DNA of 13,829 bases from Lachnospiraceae bacterium UBA7076 (GCA_002493625.1 DKZK01000015.1:1-13829), one strand, 5' to 3'. Positions 1-7,021 are shown, counted from the first letter of the stretch. Notes: generated by a model not told the origin, from the sequence alone. Numbers and translations are program-made.

Positions 1-1
1 C

Positions 2-826
2 ATCTGCGCCATAACAAAGCTGCAAAGCCTTGGGGACAAAAATCCTGACCCGATGGGAATAAGAACAGGGCTTGATGAGAGATTTATTACGGTGTTAAAT
101 GATGATGGAACGGAGATATTGGATGATAAAAACAATGTGCTTGACTTTGGCGGTGCGCAAGAGTGGCTTGATCCGGATAGAGAAAAATATTCCTGTGGGG
201 TTGTTGCGGCAGTAAATACATATTTATACATGACAGGACAGACGACAGTAACAAAGCGTGATTATGTTCATTTGTGCGACCAGTTTTGTGATGAACATCC
301 GATTGATAAGTTTCTGATTGAAAAAGCGAAATTTGGTGCAATACCACCATCCATGGGAGATTATCTTGAGGACAGGTGCAGGGAGCACGGGCTTTCCATA
401 AAGACGAGCTGGAACTGGTATAAAGGGGTTGACCGGTATGAAACCATGAAAAAAATGCTTGCAAATAATATACCGGTTGTGTGGGGACTTGATTCCGGCA
501 GGAAGGAACTGACGCTTTACAGCTATGAAAATGATAGTTATATAAAGAAGAATAGAAATGATGAAGTATCCAGCCATTATGTTGTTGCAACGGCAATCTA
601 TGAGCAGGAGCAGGCGGACGGAAGCTACAGGCGGATGGTTGAGGTTTCCTCATATGGACAAAGATATTACATAGATTATGATGAGTATCTTGATTTTACA
701 ACGTCTTTTTATCAGGAGAATCCGGAATATATGATACCGCCGGATGGAACGGGACAGGGTACGATTGATGGTGAAGCAATTGCAAATACCATTGGCTCTA
801 ATATTATGGAAATCAGGATTGACTGA
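2..826 (+). CDS. C39-like / papain-like cysteine peptidase, 5'-truncated
   Basis: The reading frame is open to the left edge of the window. The first ATG (53) has no Shine-Dalgarno, so the true start is probably outside and this is the C-terminal 274 residues. Counting from that ATG, Cys48 lies in KYSCGVVAAVNTYLY, the usual nucleophile setting (Cys-Gly at the start of a helix), and His175 lies in SSHYVVATAIYE, a beta-strand histidine as in C39/papain-fold enzymes. A third polar site may be in VSSYG (198-202). These features suggest a papain-fold thiol peptidase; the substrate is unknown. No membrane segment is visible in the part present. A lipoprotein gene follows 39 bases downstream on the same strand, so the two may be co-transcribed and act at the cell surface, which is inference. 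The family call rests on motif spacing only; an inactive member or a transglutaminase-like protein is possible. Confidence 0.6.
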   Translation: MCAITKLQSLGDKNPDPMGIRTGLDERFITVLNDDGTEILDDKNNVLDFGGAQEWLDPDREKYSCGVVAAVNTYLYMTGQTTVTKRDYVHLCDQFCDEHPIDKFLIEKAKFGAIPPSMGDYLEDRCREHGLSIKTSWNWYKGVDRYETMKKMLANNIPVVWGLDSGRKELTLYSYENDSYIKKNRNDEVSSHYVVATAIYEQEQADGSYRRMVEVSSYGQRYYIDYDEYLDFTTSFYQENPEYMIPPDGTGQGTIDGEAIANTIGSNIMEIRID

Positions 827-865
827 TTTTAGCATGCAGTAATTATATTTTAAAGGAGATATGAA

Positions 866-1600
866 ATGGAACGAGGAAAATATCTGAAAAAAACAGGTTT
901 GTGCTTTATACTGTCTATGATGCTTGTGGTATCTCTGACAGGCTGTGAGAGAAAGGTAATGCTGAGAAGCGACAGATTCAGCGAGTGGGTGGAGGCAATC
1001 GGTATTAATGAATATCCGCATCTGACCTGTTACAAATATCTTGAATATGATAATGGGCTTAGCCTCACAATAGGATATTATGACAGTGAATCGGCAGATG
1101 AGTTTAAGACGATACTTGACAACCATAATACATTCGTTACAAGACACCCGGATTATTTTCCGGAGGATTTTGATATTGATATAGGATTTAAAGAAGCAAG
1201 TGAATATGCACCGCTGAGTTTTTCAAATCGTACTGATTCGGATTTGGACAAGGACTATGGGGACTATATAGAACTGTCTCAAATCGAAACGGAAAAAACC
1301 CATCGTATGAGATATGCCTATCCTCGTAATTTTGAAAAAACAGAAATCAAATTTGAAGCGGAAACAATCATCATATCGATAGGAAAAGGCATAGAAACAG
1401 CCGAAAAAGCTCATGATTGGTCTGAGGATTTTGAAAACTTTGATACAATCGTTGTTATGATTTCGCTGGAGGTTGAAGCTGAAATTAATGTTGAGAAGGC
1501 ATTGGAAAAGATCCAAAAGGCAAATCCCGATGCGGAAATATATTATAAGACCTATACCAAAGAATTGACAAAGTATGTTCCGGAGGAAAATTCAAATTAA
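866..1600 (+). CDS. Putative secreted lipoprotein of unknown function
   Basis: The 244-residue protein starts with a basic N-terminus (MERGKYLKK), a hydrophobic stretch (about 11-24) and the lipobox LTGC with Cys27 as the lipidated residue. It is therefore expected to be cut by signal peptidase II and anchored on the outer face of the membrane. The mature part is rich in Asp, Glu, Tyr and Lys with no motif I recognise; the segment around 150-220 reads as alternating beta strands and one amphipathic helix. The start is supported by AAGGAGAT at 853-860, six bases before the ATG. An in-frame-independent ATG at 861 is too close to the ribosome binding site. It follows the peptidase gene closely and may share its transcript. 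Function cannot be assigned. Confidence 0.8.
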   Translation: MERGKYLKKTGLCFILSMMLVVSLTGCERKVMLRSDRFSEWVEAIGINEYPHLTCYKYLEYDNGLSLTIGYYDSESADEFKTILDNHNTFVTRHPDYFPEDFDIDIGFKEASEYAPLSFSNRTDSDLDKDYGDYIELSQIETEKTHRMRYAYPRNFEKTEIKFEAETIIISIGKGIETAEKAHDWSEDFENFDTIVVMISLEVEAEINVEKALEKIQKANPDAEIYYKTYTKELTKYVPEENSN

Positions 1601-1726
1601 GCGAGATATATTATGGGAAAAAGATTATATAAAAGAATAAAGTCAATGTCAATAAATATTCCCTTGTTTTTTTTTGTATTTTATAGGATAATTAAGTAGC
1701 TGTTGTCGATATTAATGTGCAGGTTG

Positions 1727-1802
1727 TGTCAAGTTTTCATAGAAAACTTGACATCTAGCGTCAGCCCATTTACCGAAGGTAAATATGGAATGGCTGACGT
1801 TC
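1727..1802 (+). promoter_or_regulatory. Two-hairpin structured leader element, copy 1
   Basis: A perfect 12-bp hairpin with a 3-nt loop (1727-1738 / 1742-1753, TGTC at the outer left end and GACA at the outer right) is followed at once by a second hairpin. The second is closed by CGTCAGCC (1759-1766) and GGCTGACG (1792-1799), with an inner stem ATTTACC/GGTAAAT. The gene start is 18 bases further on. The same two-part arrangement recurs at 8772-8876 before the DUF4446 gene. It lacks a U-run and is not a normal terminator. It could be a cis-regulatory RNA or a dispersed palindromic repeat. Confidence 0.55.
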
Positions 1803-1820
1803 CAAGGATAGGGGGATACT

Positions 1821-2948
1821 ATGGATAATAATCGTAAGAATAATCTTAAAATAATAAAGAAAGCAAATCGGGAAATGCTGGATTATTTTAACGATAATTT
1901 TATAAATGAGCTTGAAAATATCCAAAATCTTAAAACACAGATTTTTGAGGTTGACGTTAAGATAGATGAGCTGGAGAAAACCAAGGATATTTATGCTTTT
2001 AAAACAAGCTCAAAAAAAAGTGCATTTACACCCGTTGTAACAGATGACAGCGGAAATATTAAAGGAAAAATAATTGATAATCAGATAAAGGATCTGGAGG
2101 AGGTCAGATCCTCTCTGGACATTAAAATCAGAATGCTCGACAGCTCCCTTAAGATATTAAAAAGAAGACTTGAGCTTTTAAGCGGAGCGGATGAAGCCAT
2201 TTCCGATTTGGTTTTTGAGCTTGGGGAAAATATTGACAGGGAGGATTCAGAGGATAACTTTGAGTTTACGAGGGAAGAAGAAAAAAAGGAAAATGAAAAC
2301 CATGGGTATAACATACTTATGCAGGATGCATTTGACAAAACCTTTTACTCTACTCTTCTGGACAGAAGTGTTAAGGATGGCGTCATTAACTTAAATCATA
2401 AGCTTGAAATGTTATCCTATCTGATAGGAACGGACACAGAGCGGGCAAAGCTTACAATAAAAGATATTCTGGCTAAATCCCGTCAGATTGAGGAATCGGT
2501 GGATGATATAAATGAAAGGCTTAACAAAGGTCAGGAGATAACGAAAGCCATATGGGAAGAACTTAATGATTTTATAGACAGGCAGAAGATAAAAAACAAT
2601 GGATATGAGATTGAGTCAACCCTTGAATGTTCAGACCATGAGCTTGTGCTGCCTCCTGTTTTTGCGATAAATTTATTTAAGCTGCTCGATATATTTTTTG
2701 ATAATATAAATAAGCATTCCGGGGCGAGTAAGGTACAGATTTCAGTAGCGGTAACTCCAAATGTGGTTAATGTAAAAATTAAGGATAACGGTATTGGAAT
2801 CAACTCGGAATACATGACCTTAAGTCCGTGGTACAGCAGCCTGCACCGGGCAAATGAAATAATATATCTTTTGGGCGGAAGGCTTAATATAACAGGAGAA
2901 GCCATGAACGGTACGGAGGTTACCTTCAGCTTTCCTATACAGATGTAA
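1821..2948 (+). CDS. DegS-like sensor-kinase homologue with ATPase domain, phosphoacceptor His apparently missing
   Basis: The 375-residue protein has no signal peptide or membrane segment. Residues 1-135 are mostly charged helices (coiled-coil-like), 136-165 is an acidic linker, about 175-240 resembles the DHp helices of DegS/NarX-type kinases, and about 275-373 is a GHKL ATPase domain. The ATPase part shows an N-box (FFDNINKHSGAS, 292-303), the G1 box DNGIGI (322-327) and a G2-like GGRLNI...NGTEVTF. Clostridial relatives have ELHDS followed by LVHK; here the aligned segment reads LLDRS (179-183) and LNHK, so the usual phosphorylated His is replaced by Asp181. It may be a pseudokinase, a phosphatase-like regulator, or use another residue. 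No response regulator gene lies in the window. A GGGGG-type ribosome binding site precedes the ATG, itself preceded by the structured leader at 1727-1802. Confidence 0.7.
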   Translation: MDNNRKNNLKIIKKANREMLDYFNDNFINELENIQNLKTQIFEVDVKIDELEKTKDIYAFKTSSKKSAFTPVVTDDSGNIKGKIIDNQIKDLEEVRSSLDIKIRMLDSSLKILKRRLELLSGADEAISDLVFELGENIDREDSEDNFEFTREEEKKENENHGYNILMQDAFDKTFYSTLLDRSVKDGVINLNHKLEMLSYLIGTDTERAKLTIKDILAKSRQIEESVDDINERLNKGQEITKAIWEELNDFIDRQKIKNNGYEIESTLECSDHELVLPPVFAINLFKLLDIFFDNINKHSGASKVQISVAVTPNVVNVKIKDNGIGINSEYMTLSPWYSSLHRANEIIYLLGGRLNITGEAMNGTEVTFSFPIQM

Positions 2949-2962
2949 TTTAAAATGATAAA

Positions 2963-3035
2963 TAGGTAATTGTGAAACTCCGTTTTTTCTAACTTCCGTT
3001 GTACAATATAGACAAAAGAGTTTTGCAATTACCTA
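2963..3035 (+). repeat. Large stem-loop, 18-bp arms
   Basis: Arms 2963-2980 and 3018-3035 pair over 18 positions, with the only two non-Watson-Crick positions being G-U wobbles in RNA. This points to an RNA rather than a DNA-level structure. The 37-nt loop contains TAACTTCCGTTGT (2990-3002), a motif repeated almost identically in the loop of the neighbouring element. There is no U-run after the 3' arm, so it does not look like a normal terminator of the upstream kinase-like gene. Confidence 0.6.
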
Positions 3036-3068
3036 TAAAATATCGAAAATTGAAAGGAGTAAGTCAGA

Positions 3069-3202
3069 GCTGTCGCAATAAGGATTTTAATTCTCTTTTA
3101 TGATGCATTTTTAACAAAGAACGCTTCAACGTGTTACTTAACTTCCGCTGTCTTTGTTTAAAATGCATAGCTGCTAAGAAAACAATTCCTTATTGCGACA
3201 GC
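3069..3202 (+). repeat. Nested inverted-repeat element in the argS leader
   Basis: The outer arms 3069-3084 and 3187-3202 are a perfect 16-bp inverted repeat (GCTGTCGCAATAAGGA and its complement). Inner arms 3103-3120 and 3151-3168 pair over 18 bp with one mismatch. The loop holds TAACTTCCGCTGT (3139-3151). The element lies between an AAAGGAG (3053-3059) and the argS ATG (3217), as if inserted into the leader. It has no coding capacity and could be a MITE-like palindrome or a regulatory RNA. Confidence 0.65.
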
Positions 3203-3216
3203 CCCGATTAAATGTT

Positions 3217-4908
3217 ATGAAAAGTAAAATTGTAGAAATATTAGAAAAAAATATGGAAGGTTTGTCAGCATCTGAAATAGAGACTCTTATAGAAATACCG
3301 CCTAAGGCGGAGCTTGGAGATTTTGCATTTCCATGCTTTTCACTTGCAAAAACAATGAGAAAAGCGCCTCAGATAATTGCGGAGGATATAAAAAACAAAA
3401 TAGGCGCCCAGGAAATATTAGAAAAAATAGAAACGCAGGGCGCGTACATCAATTTTTTTGTAAAGAAAGACCTGTATATTAAAAGCATGGTTGAGTCTGC
3501 GCTTGGTAAAAACTTTGGCGGTTCAGATGAAGGCGAAGGAAAGGTAATTTGTATAGACTACTCCTCCCCTAACGTGGCAAAAAATTTCCATGTGGGACAT
3601 CTTAGGACTACAATTATCGGAAATTCTTTATATAAAATATACAGCAAGCTTGGCTATAAGGTTGTGAGAATCAATCATCTTGGCGATTGGGGAACCCAGT
3701 TCGGAAAGCTTATAGTTGCATATAAGGCATGGGGGAATGAGGATGCCGTAAAGGCAGACGGTGTTGCCGAGCTTATGAGGCTTTACGTTAAGTTCCATGA
3801 GGAGGCTGACAAAAAGCCGGAGCTCAATGATGAGGCAAGATCATGGTTTAACAGGATGGAAAAGGGTGACGAGGAAGCACTTGAAATCTGGCAATGGTTT
3901 AAGGATATAAGCCTTGTTGAATACAAGAGAACCTATGACCTTCTTGGTATGGATTTTGATTACTATCTTGGCGAAAGCTTTTACAGGGATAAAACCGAGG
4001 CTGTGGTAAACAAGCTGAAGTCAGCAAACCTCCTTACGGAAAGCGACGGGGCTATGATTGTAAAGCTTGATGATTATAACATGGCGCCATGTCTTATACT
4101 TAAAAATGACGGAAGCTCCATATATGCAACAAGAGATTTAGCTGCCATATTTTACCGTAAAGAAACCTATAAGTTTTGTAAGTGCCTTTATGTAACCGGA
4201 CAGGAACAGAAGCTTCATTTTGCACAGGTGTTTAAGGTTATCGAGCTGCTTGGCAACGAGTGGGCAAAGGAGGAGCTTGTTCATATTCCATACGGACTTG
4301 TAAGTCTTGAGGGGGAAAAGCTTTCAACAAGAAGCGGAAATATAATATATGCGGAGGATATTCTTCTTGAGGCAGTTTCTAAAATAAAGGAAATAATCGA
4401 GGAGAAAAATCCTGATTTGGAGGATAAGGAAGAAACTGCAAAGAAAATCGGTGTAGGTGCTGTTTTATTTAATGACTTATATAATCAGAGAATTAAGGAC
4501 GTGTCCTTTAAATGGGAAAAGCTTCTTAATTTTGATGGGGAAACAGGACCATATGTGCAGTACACATATGCAAGATGCGCAAGCATTATCCGTAAATTGG
4601 ATAATTTCAGTATTGACGGTGAAATTGATTACAACATTTTAAATGATGCTGACGCCCTGTCTCTTTTAAAGGAAATATCAAAGTTTCCTAAAGTTGTTGC
4701 GGATGCTGCAGAAAAATATGAGCCGTCAGCAGTTGCAAGATTTGCGGTAAATGTTTCACAGGCGTTTAATAAATTTTATAACTCCAACAGGATAAATGTT
4801 GAGGAAGAAAATGTGAAGCATGCTCGCGCGATTCTTGTTTATATAACAAAGGAAACAATAAAGGAAGCAATGGGACTTCTGGGAATAGAATGTCCGGAAA
4901 GAATGTAA
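3217..4908 (+). CDS. argS: Arginyl-tRNA synthetase
   Basis: This class I synthetase charges tRNA-Arg with arginine in the cytosol. At 563 residues it has the normal bacterial length. The N-terminal additional domain (about 1-100) ends in the typical AYINFFV strand. The HIGH signature appears as HVGH (125-128) in SSPNVAKNFHVGHLRTT, the KMSKS loop as KLSTRSGN (from Lys368), and the C-terminal part is the helical anticodon-binding domain, with NFDGETGPYVQYTYAR before it. I chose ATG 3217 because the MKSKIVEILEK beginning fits the family. The only other upstream start, TTG 3193, lies inside the inverted repeat. No Shine-Dalgarno is next to this ATG; the nearest, AAAGGAG at 3053, is separated by the 134-bp element. 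No T-box leader is visible. The gene ends at a strong terminator. Confidence 0.97.
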   Translation: MKSKIVEILEKNMEGLSASEIETLIEIPPKAELGDFAFPCFSLAKTMRKAPQIIAEDIKNKIGAQEILEKIETQGAYINFFVKKDLYIKSMVESALGKNFGGSDEGEGKVICIDYSSPNVAKNFHVGHLRTTIIGNSLYKIYSKLGYKVVRINHLGDWGTQFGKLIVAYKAWGNEDAVKADGVAELMRLYVKFHEEADKKPELNDEARSWFNRMEKGDEEALEIWQWFKDISLVEYKRTYDLLGMDFDYYLGESFYRDKTEAVVNKLKSANLLTESDGAMIVKLDDYNMAPCLILKNDGSSIYATRDLAAIFYRKETYKFCKCLYVTGQEQKLHFAQVFKVIELLGNEWAKEELVHIPYGLVSLEGEKLSTRSGNIIYAEDILLEAVSKIKEIIEEKNPDLEDKEETAKKIGVGAVLFNDLYNQRIKDVSFKWEKLLNFDGETGPYVQYTYARCASIIRKLDNFSIDGEIDYNILNDADALSLLKEISKFPKVVADAAEKYEPSAVARFAVNVSQAFNKFYNSNRINVEEENVKHARAILVYITKETIKEAMGLLGIECPERM

Positions 4909-4931
4909 GAAATAAAAGTCGACTTTATGAA

Positions 4932-4971
4932 TACGCCTCTTTTGTCACGCAGACAGGAGAGGCGTTTTTTT
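4932..4971 (+). terminator. Intrinsic terminator of argS
   Basis: ACGCCTCT (4933-4940) pairs with AGAGGCGT (4958-4965) and is followed directly by a run of seven T. It starts 24 bases after the argS stop codon. It is the clearest rho-independent terminator in the window. Confidence 0.92.
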
Positions 4972-4975
4972 GTTT

Positions 4976-5060
4976 TATAAGAAATTTCTTCAAAATTTCT
5001 TATAGGCAGGGCTCTAAAGAACCCTGCTAAGATTCGAACTGCGGCGGCAAAGCCGCTTTG
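4976..5060. repeat. Cluster of three small hairpins downstream of argS
   Basis: Three stems follow each other. ATAAGAAATTT (4977-4987) pairs with 4993-5003. GCAGGG (5006-5011) pairs with CCCTGC (5022-5027). GCGGC AAA GCCGC lies near 5044-5056. The first two lack a T-run, so they add little as terminators. The style (tight stem, A-rich 3-5 nt loop) resembles the leader elements elsewhere in the window. Confidence 0.45.
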
Positions 5061-5068
5061 TTCTCAGT

Positions 5069-5275
5069 ATGCAAAATATTAAACGCAATATTTATATTTT
5101 ATTATATATATTGTATTGTTTTTTGTATAAATACAATATATAGTACCTATTATACAGAGTTATCCACAATTGAATTGCGTGGTTTTATAAGGTTATCCAC
5201 AAATGTGTGAATAACCTTGTGGATTATTATACATGTTTCACGTGAAACATGTTTTGTTTTAAAGAAAACATGTTT
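5069..5275. other. Candidate replication-origin segment: DnaA-box cluster with AT-rich stretch
   Basis: Two consensus DnaA boxes TTATCCACA lie on the plus strand (5160-5168, 5193-5201). A third, TTATTCACA, is on the minus strand (5206-5214), and one with a single mismatch, TAATCCACA, is on the minus strand (5218-5226). All four fall within 67 bases. Immediately left is a very AT-rich stretch (5069-5158) with a 12-bp inverted repeat (5106-5117 / 5130-5141) that could serve as the unwinding element. A parS site follows at 5234. A hairpin (5247-5255 / 5265-5273) closes the segment. The location near parAB supports an origin role. The absence of dnaA and the same-direction flanking genes argue for caution: it may instead be a DnaA-titrating or regulatory cluster. 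Confidence 0.55.
5234..5249. promoter_or_regulatory. parS site 1 (ParB binding)
   Basis: TGTTTCACGTGAAACA is a perfect match to the conserved 16-bp bacterial parS palindrome. The symmetry extends to 22 bp (5231-5252). It lies 8 bases right of the DnaA-box cluster and 1.8 kb from parA, where the ParB homologue is encoded. Confidence 0.95.
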
Positions 5276-5954
5276 GTTTTTAATGCATACTTTTGTGAGA
5301 TTAAGATATAAACTATTGTTCCGGCTGTCTGGATTCTTATGTCAGACTATGCCAGAAAATCACTTCGGATTTTGAATAAACACAGTTTGTGCGAATCCTG
5401 CGAAAATACAATATAAGTTTTAAGGGCAAGTTATTGTGAGAATACAACATATGATTTAATGTATTTTTATTCTATGCAGAGTACTTAAATTATGCTTAAT
5501 AGTAATAATAAAATAAATTTGTAATAATATTTTAAATACCCTTTTATATAATAAAATAATGCTTTCTTTTAAATAAACTTCAAAAGTGTCTGGGAACAAG
5601 GTGTAGCTGATATTGAGATGATTAATATAATAAAGCGTCTTATGCCTGAAGTGTTTCAATTTTTCTAAATGGTAATTATTCCAAAGCATTTTATGATGTG
5701 TAATATCTAATGACATTAACCAATATCTTTATAAGTCCTCTGTTAAAAATGATATATAATTATCTTTGCAACTTAAGAAAGTTTATTTAAATAAAAATAA
5801 TTTGATTATTTATATATTAAGTATTAAATGATTTATTTATATAGAACATAATTACCTTAAATAACTTTTTTGATTTGTTGGCGTATTGCTTTTGTTTGCA
5901 CGTTCCTGTGATTTAAATGTTTTTATTATTCGATTTTTGCTTTTCATATTATTT
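5276..5954. other. AT-rich stretch without a convincing gene
   Basis: No open frame here has a ribosome binding site and protein-like composition. Two short plus-strand stretches look faintly coding: 5339-5416 (25 codons, MSDYARKSLRILNKHSLCE...) and 5579-5668 (29 codons, FKSVWEQGVADIEMINIIKR..., no start codon). They could be decayed gene remnants, but the evidence is weak. Confidence 0.4.
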
Positions 5955-5998
5955 ATTGTGCCATTATCAATTACAGATTAACGATGCACTATTTGTAC
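5955..5998 (+). repeat. Degenerate partial copy of the 109-bp hairpin repeat
   Basis: The stretch containing CAATTACAGATTAACGATGC and ACTATTTG parallels the core segment CAATCGCAGATTGACGGTGC and GCTATTTG of the intact copies (6263-6371 and 13461-13569), with several substitutions. It lies about 270 bases left of copy A, so it is probably a decayed earlier copy. Confidence 0.4.
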
Positions 5999-6136
5999 TC
6001 CACATAAACGAAAAACTAAAAACCTGTGGCTTTTCGGTGTTCGTTACACTCATATAGATCCGAGAACATATGACTGGTCGTAATAAACATCCATCGAATG
6101 TTTGCGGACCTGCGTGTTTGTGGGAGTGACCGTAAG

Positions 6137-6231
6137 GAAGCTTCCCGATTTTGTCGGGATTGTTCAACTCGTGGGGTAGAATAGCTTTAAAGAAGCCTCC
6201 CGACCTTATCGGGTTTTTCCAACTATGTGGG
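6137..6231. repeat. Imperfect tandem repeat with CCCGA/TCGGG hairpins
   Basis: Two related units begin with GAAGC at 6137 and 6192 (offset 55 bases). Each holds a short hairpin, CCCGA-TCGGG, at 6144-6158 and 6199-6213, followed by a T-rich stretch and CAACT. The second hairpin is followed by five T, so it could end transcription weakly, but there is no gene upstream. The units flow into the 15-bp inverted repeat and hairpin repeat copy A. Confidence 0.45.
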
Positions 6232-6262
6232 TCAGCCCTAAGGAATCGACCCACATAGTTGG
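6219..6262. repeat. Perfect 15-bp inverted repeat
   Basis: CCAACTATGTGGGTC (6219-6233) is exactly complementary to 6248-6262, enclosing 14 bases that include GCCCTAAGG. It forms the variable left arm of hairpin repeat copy A. Confidence 0.75.
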
Positions 6263-6371
6263 GTCCCTCCTTAAGGCATATTATACCATATCGTCAATCG
6301 TAGATTGACGGTGCGCTATTTGCGATGTTTTTTCGCAAAGTATAATATGCGCTTGCGCATATTATACCATA
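6263..6371 (+). repeat. 109-bp hairpin-string repeat, copy A
   Basis: This 109-base core is the same length as 13461-13569 and differs at about eight positions by eye. It holds three hairpins: CGTCAATC/GATTGACG, TTTGCGA/TCGCAAA and TATAATATGCG/CGCATATTATA. The motif GCATATTATACCATA occurs near its start and again at its end. In copy B two base pairs of the third stem change together, so the stem is preserved. It has no coding capacity and looks like a mobile palindromic repeat or a selected structure. Confidence 0.75.
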
Positions 6372-6395
6372 GGTTTATTTTTAAAGTTGATTATA

Positions 6396-6411
6396 TGTTT
6401 CACGTGAAACA
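6396..6411. promoter_or_regulatory. parS site 2 (ParB binding)
   Basis: TGTTTCACGTGAAACA is a perfect parS, with the palindrome extending to 22 bp (6393-6414). It sits between hairpin repeat copy A and the parA promoter region. Confidence 0.95.
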
Positions 6412-6957
6412 TATAGTTGTTTTGTGACGATAACATTTTTATTTTAAGAAAGAAAAACCTTGGATTTTTTATTGACAAGTATTTGATGACATTTGTTGGT
6501 GTATGTTTATATTAAAGTTATTGTAAAGGTAATACTGGTAAAAATACTAAAGATATTTTACTCATAAAACAATATTAAAAATATTTTTGTCATACTCATA
6601 ATTTTTATTATTTATGAGATAAAATTAATTGTGCAGTTGCTATATTAAAAAAGTGAACCTTAAGTTTTTAAATTTGTATTTATTAAAAAATGTTTCACGT
6701 GAAACATCCGGATTAATTAACGGATAAAAAATTGTTGTAGAACAAAGTGCCCTTGGCATTTCATTTTACTTTCCGACAGAGTTGTAAAGAATATTATAGG
6801 ATATAGAAAATTCGGAGAACCTCTTATAAAGTAAAAAAGAAATAAGGTAATAGCGGTTCCTATGTCAATAATTACCTTATACCTGTATTAAAATCTATAT
6901 ATTGTGGTGTCGATTTTTTTCGAACCATATTTAGATATAGCGAAAGATATATGAAAG
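6412..6957. other. AT-rich parA upstream region
   Basis: No gene is seen. The stretch is extremely AT-rich (for example 6530-6690), with one parS site inside at 6691. A TTGACA (about 6472) has no -10 element at suitable spacing. Confidence 0.4.
6691..6706. promoter_or_regulatory. parS site 3 (ParB binding)
   Basis: TGTTTCACGTGAAACA is the third perfect parS, 316 bases before the parA start. Three sites within 1.5 kb would give a strong ParB loading zone next to the genes for the partition proteins. Confidence 0.95.
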
Positions 6958-6966
6958 TGATATAAT
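6958..6966 (+). promoter_or_regulatory. Probable extended -10 promoter of parA
   Basis: TGATATAAT matches the extended -10 form TGnTATAAT, 56 bases before the parA start codon. The -35 position (6938-6943, TAGCGA) is poor, as allowed for extended -10 promoters. It would drive parA-parB and probably the genes beyond. Confidence 0.45.
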
Positions 6967-7021
6967 GTTGAGATGAATGGGTACTAGATAAAGATAAAAT
7001 TTGTATTACGGAGGCACATTG

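Noticed and set aside
1615..1672. GGGAA...TTCCC followed by a long T-run after the lipoprotein gene, as a terminator
   Set aside because: The stem is only five base pairs with a loop of about 40 bases; the pairing is too weak to call.
3036..3216. T-box riboswitch in front of argS
   Set aside because: No T-box consensus (AGGGTGG..CCGCG-type) and no terminator/antiterminator pair are visible; the structures are inverted repeats with other sequences.
5031..5060. GATTCGAACT resembling a tRNA T loop on the minus strand
   Set aside because: No T stem, anticodon arm or acceptor arm can be built around it.
5456..5716. Minus-strand open frame of 86 codons
   Set aside because: It reads through very AT-rich sequence, has no ribosome binding site and a composition expected by chance.
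5967..6254. Minus-strand open frame of 95 codons
   Set aside because: It runs through the hairpin repeats, whose sequence is explained by pairing, and has no ribosome site.
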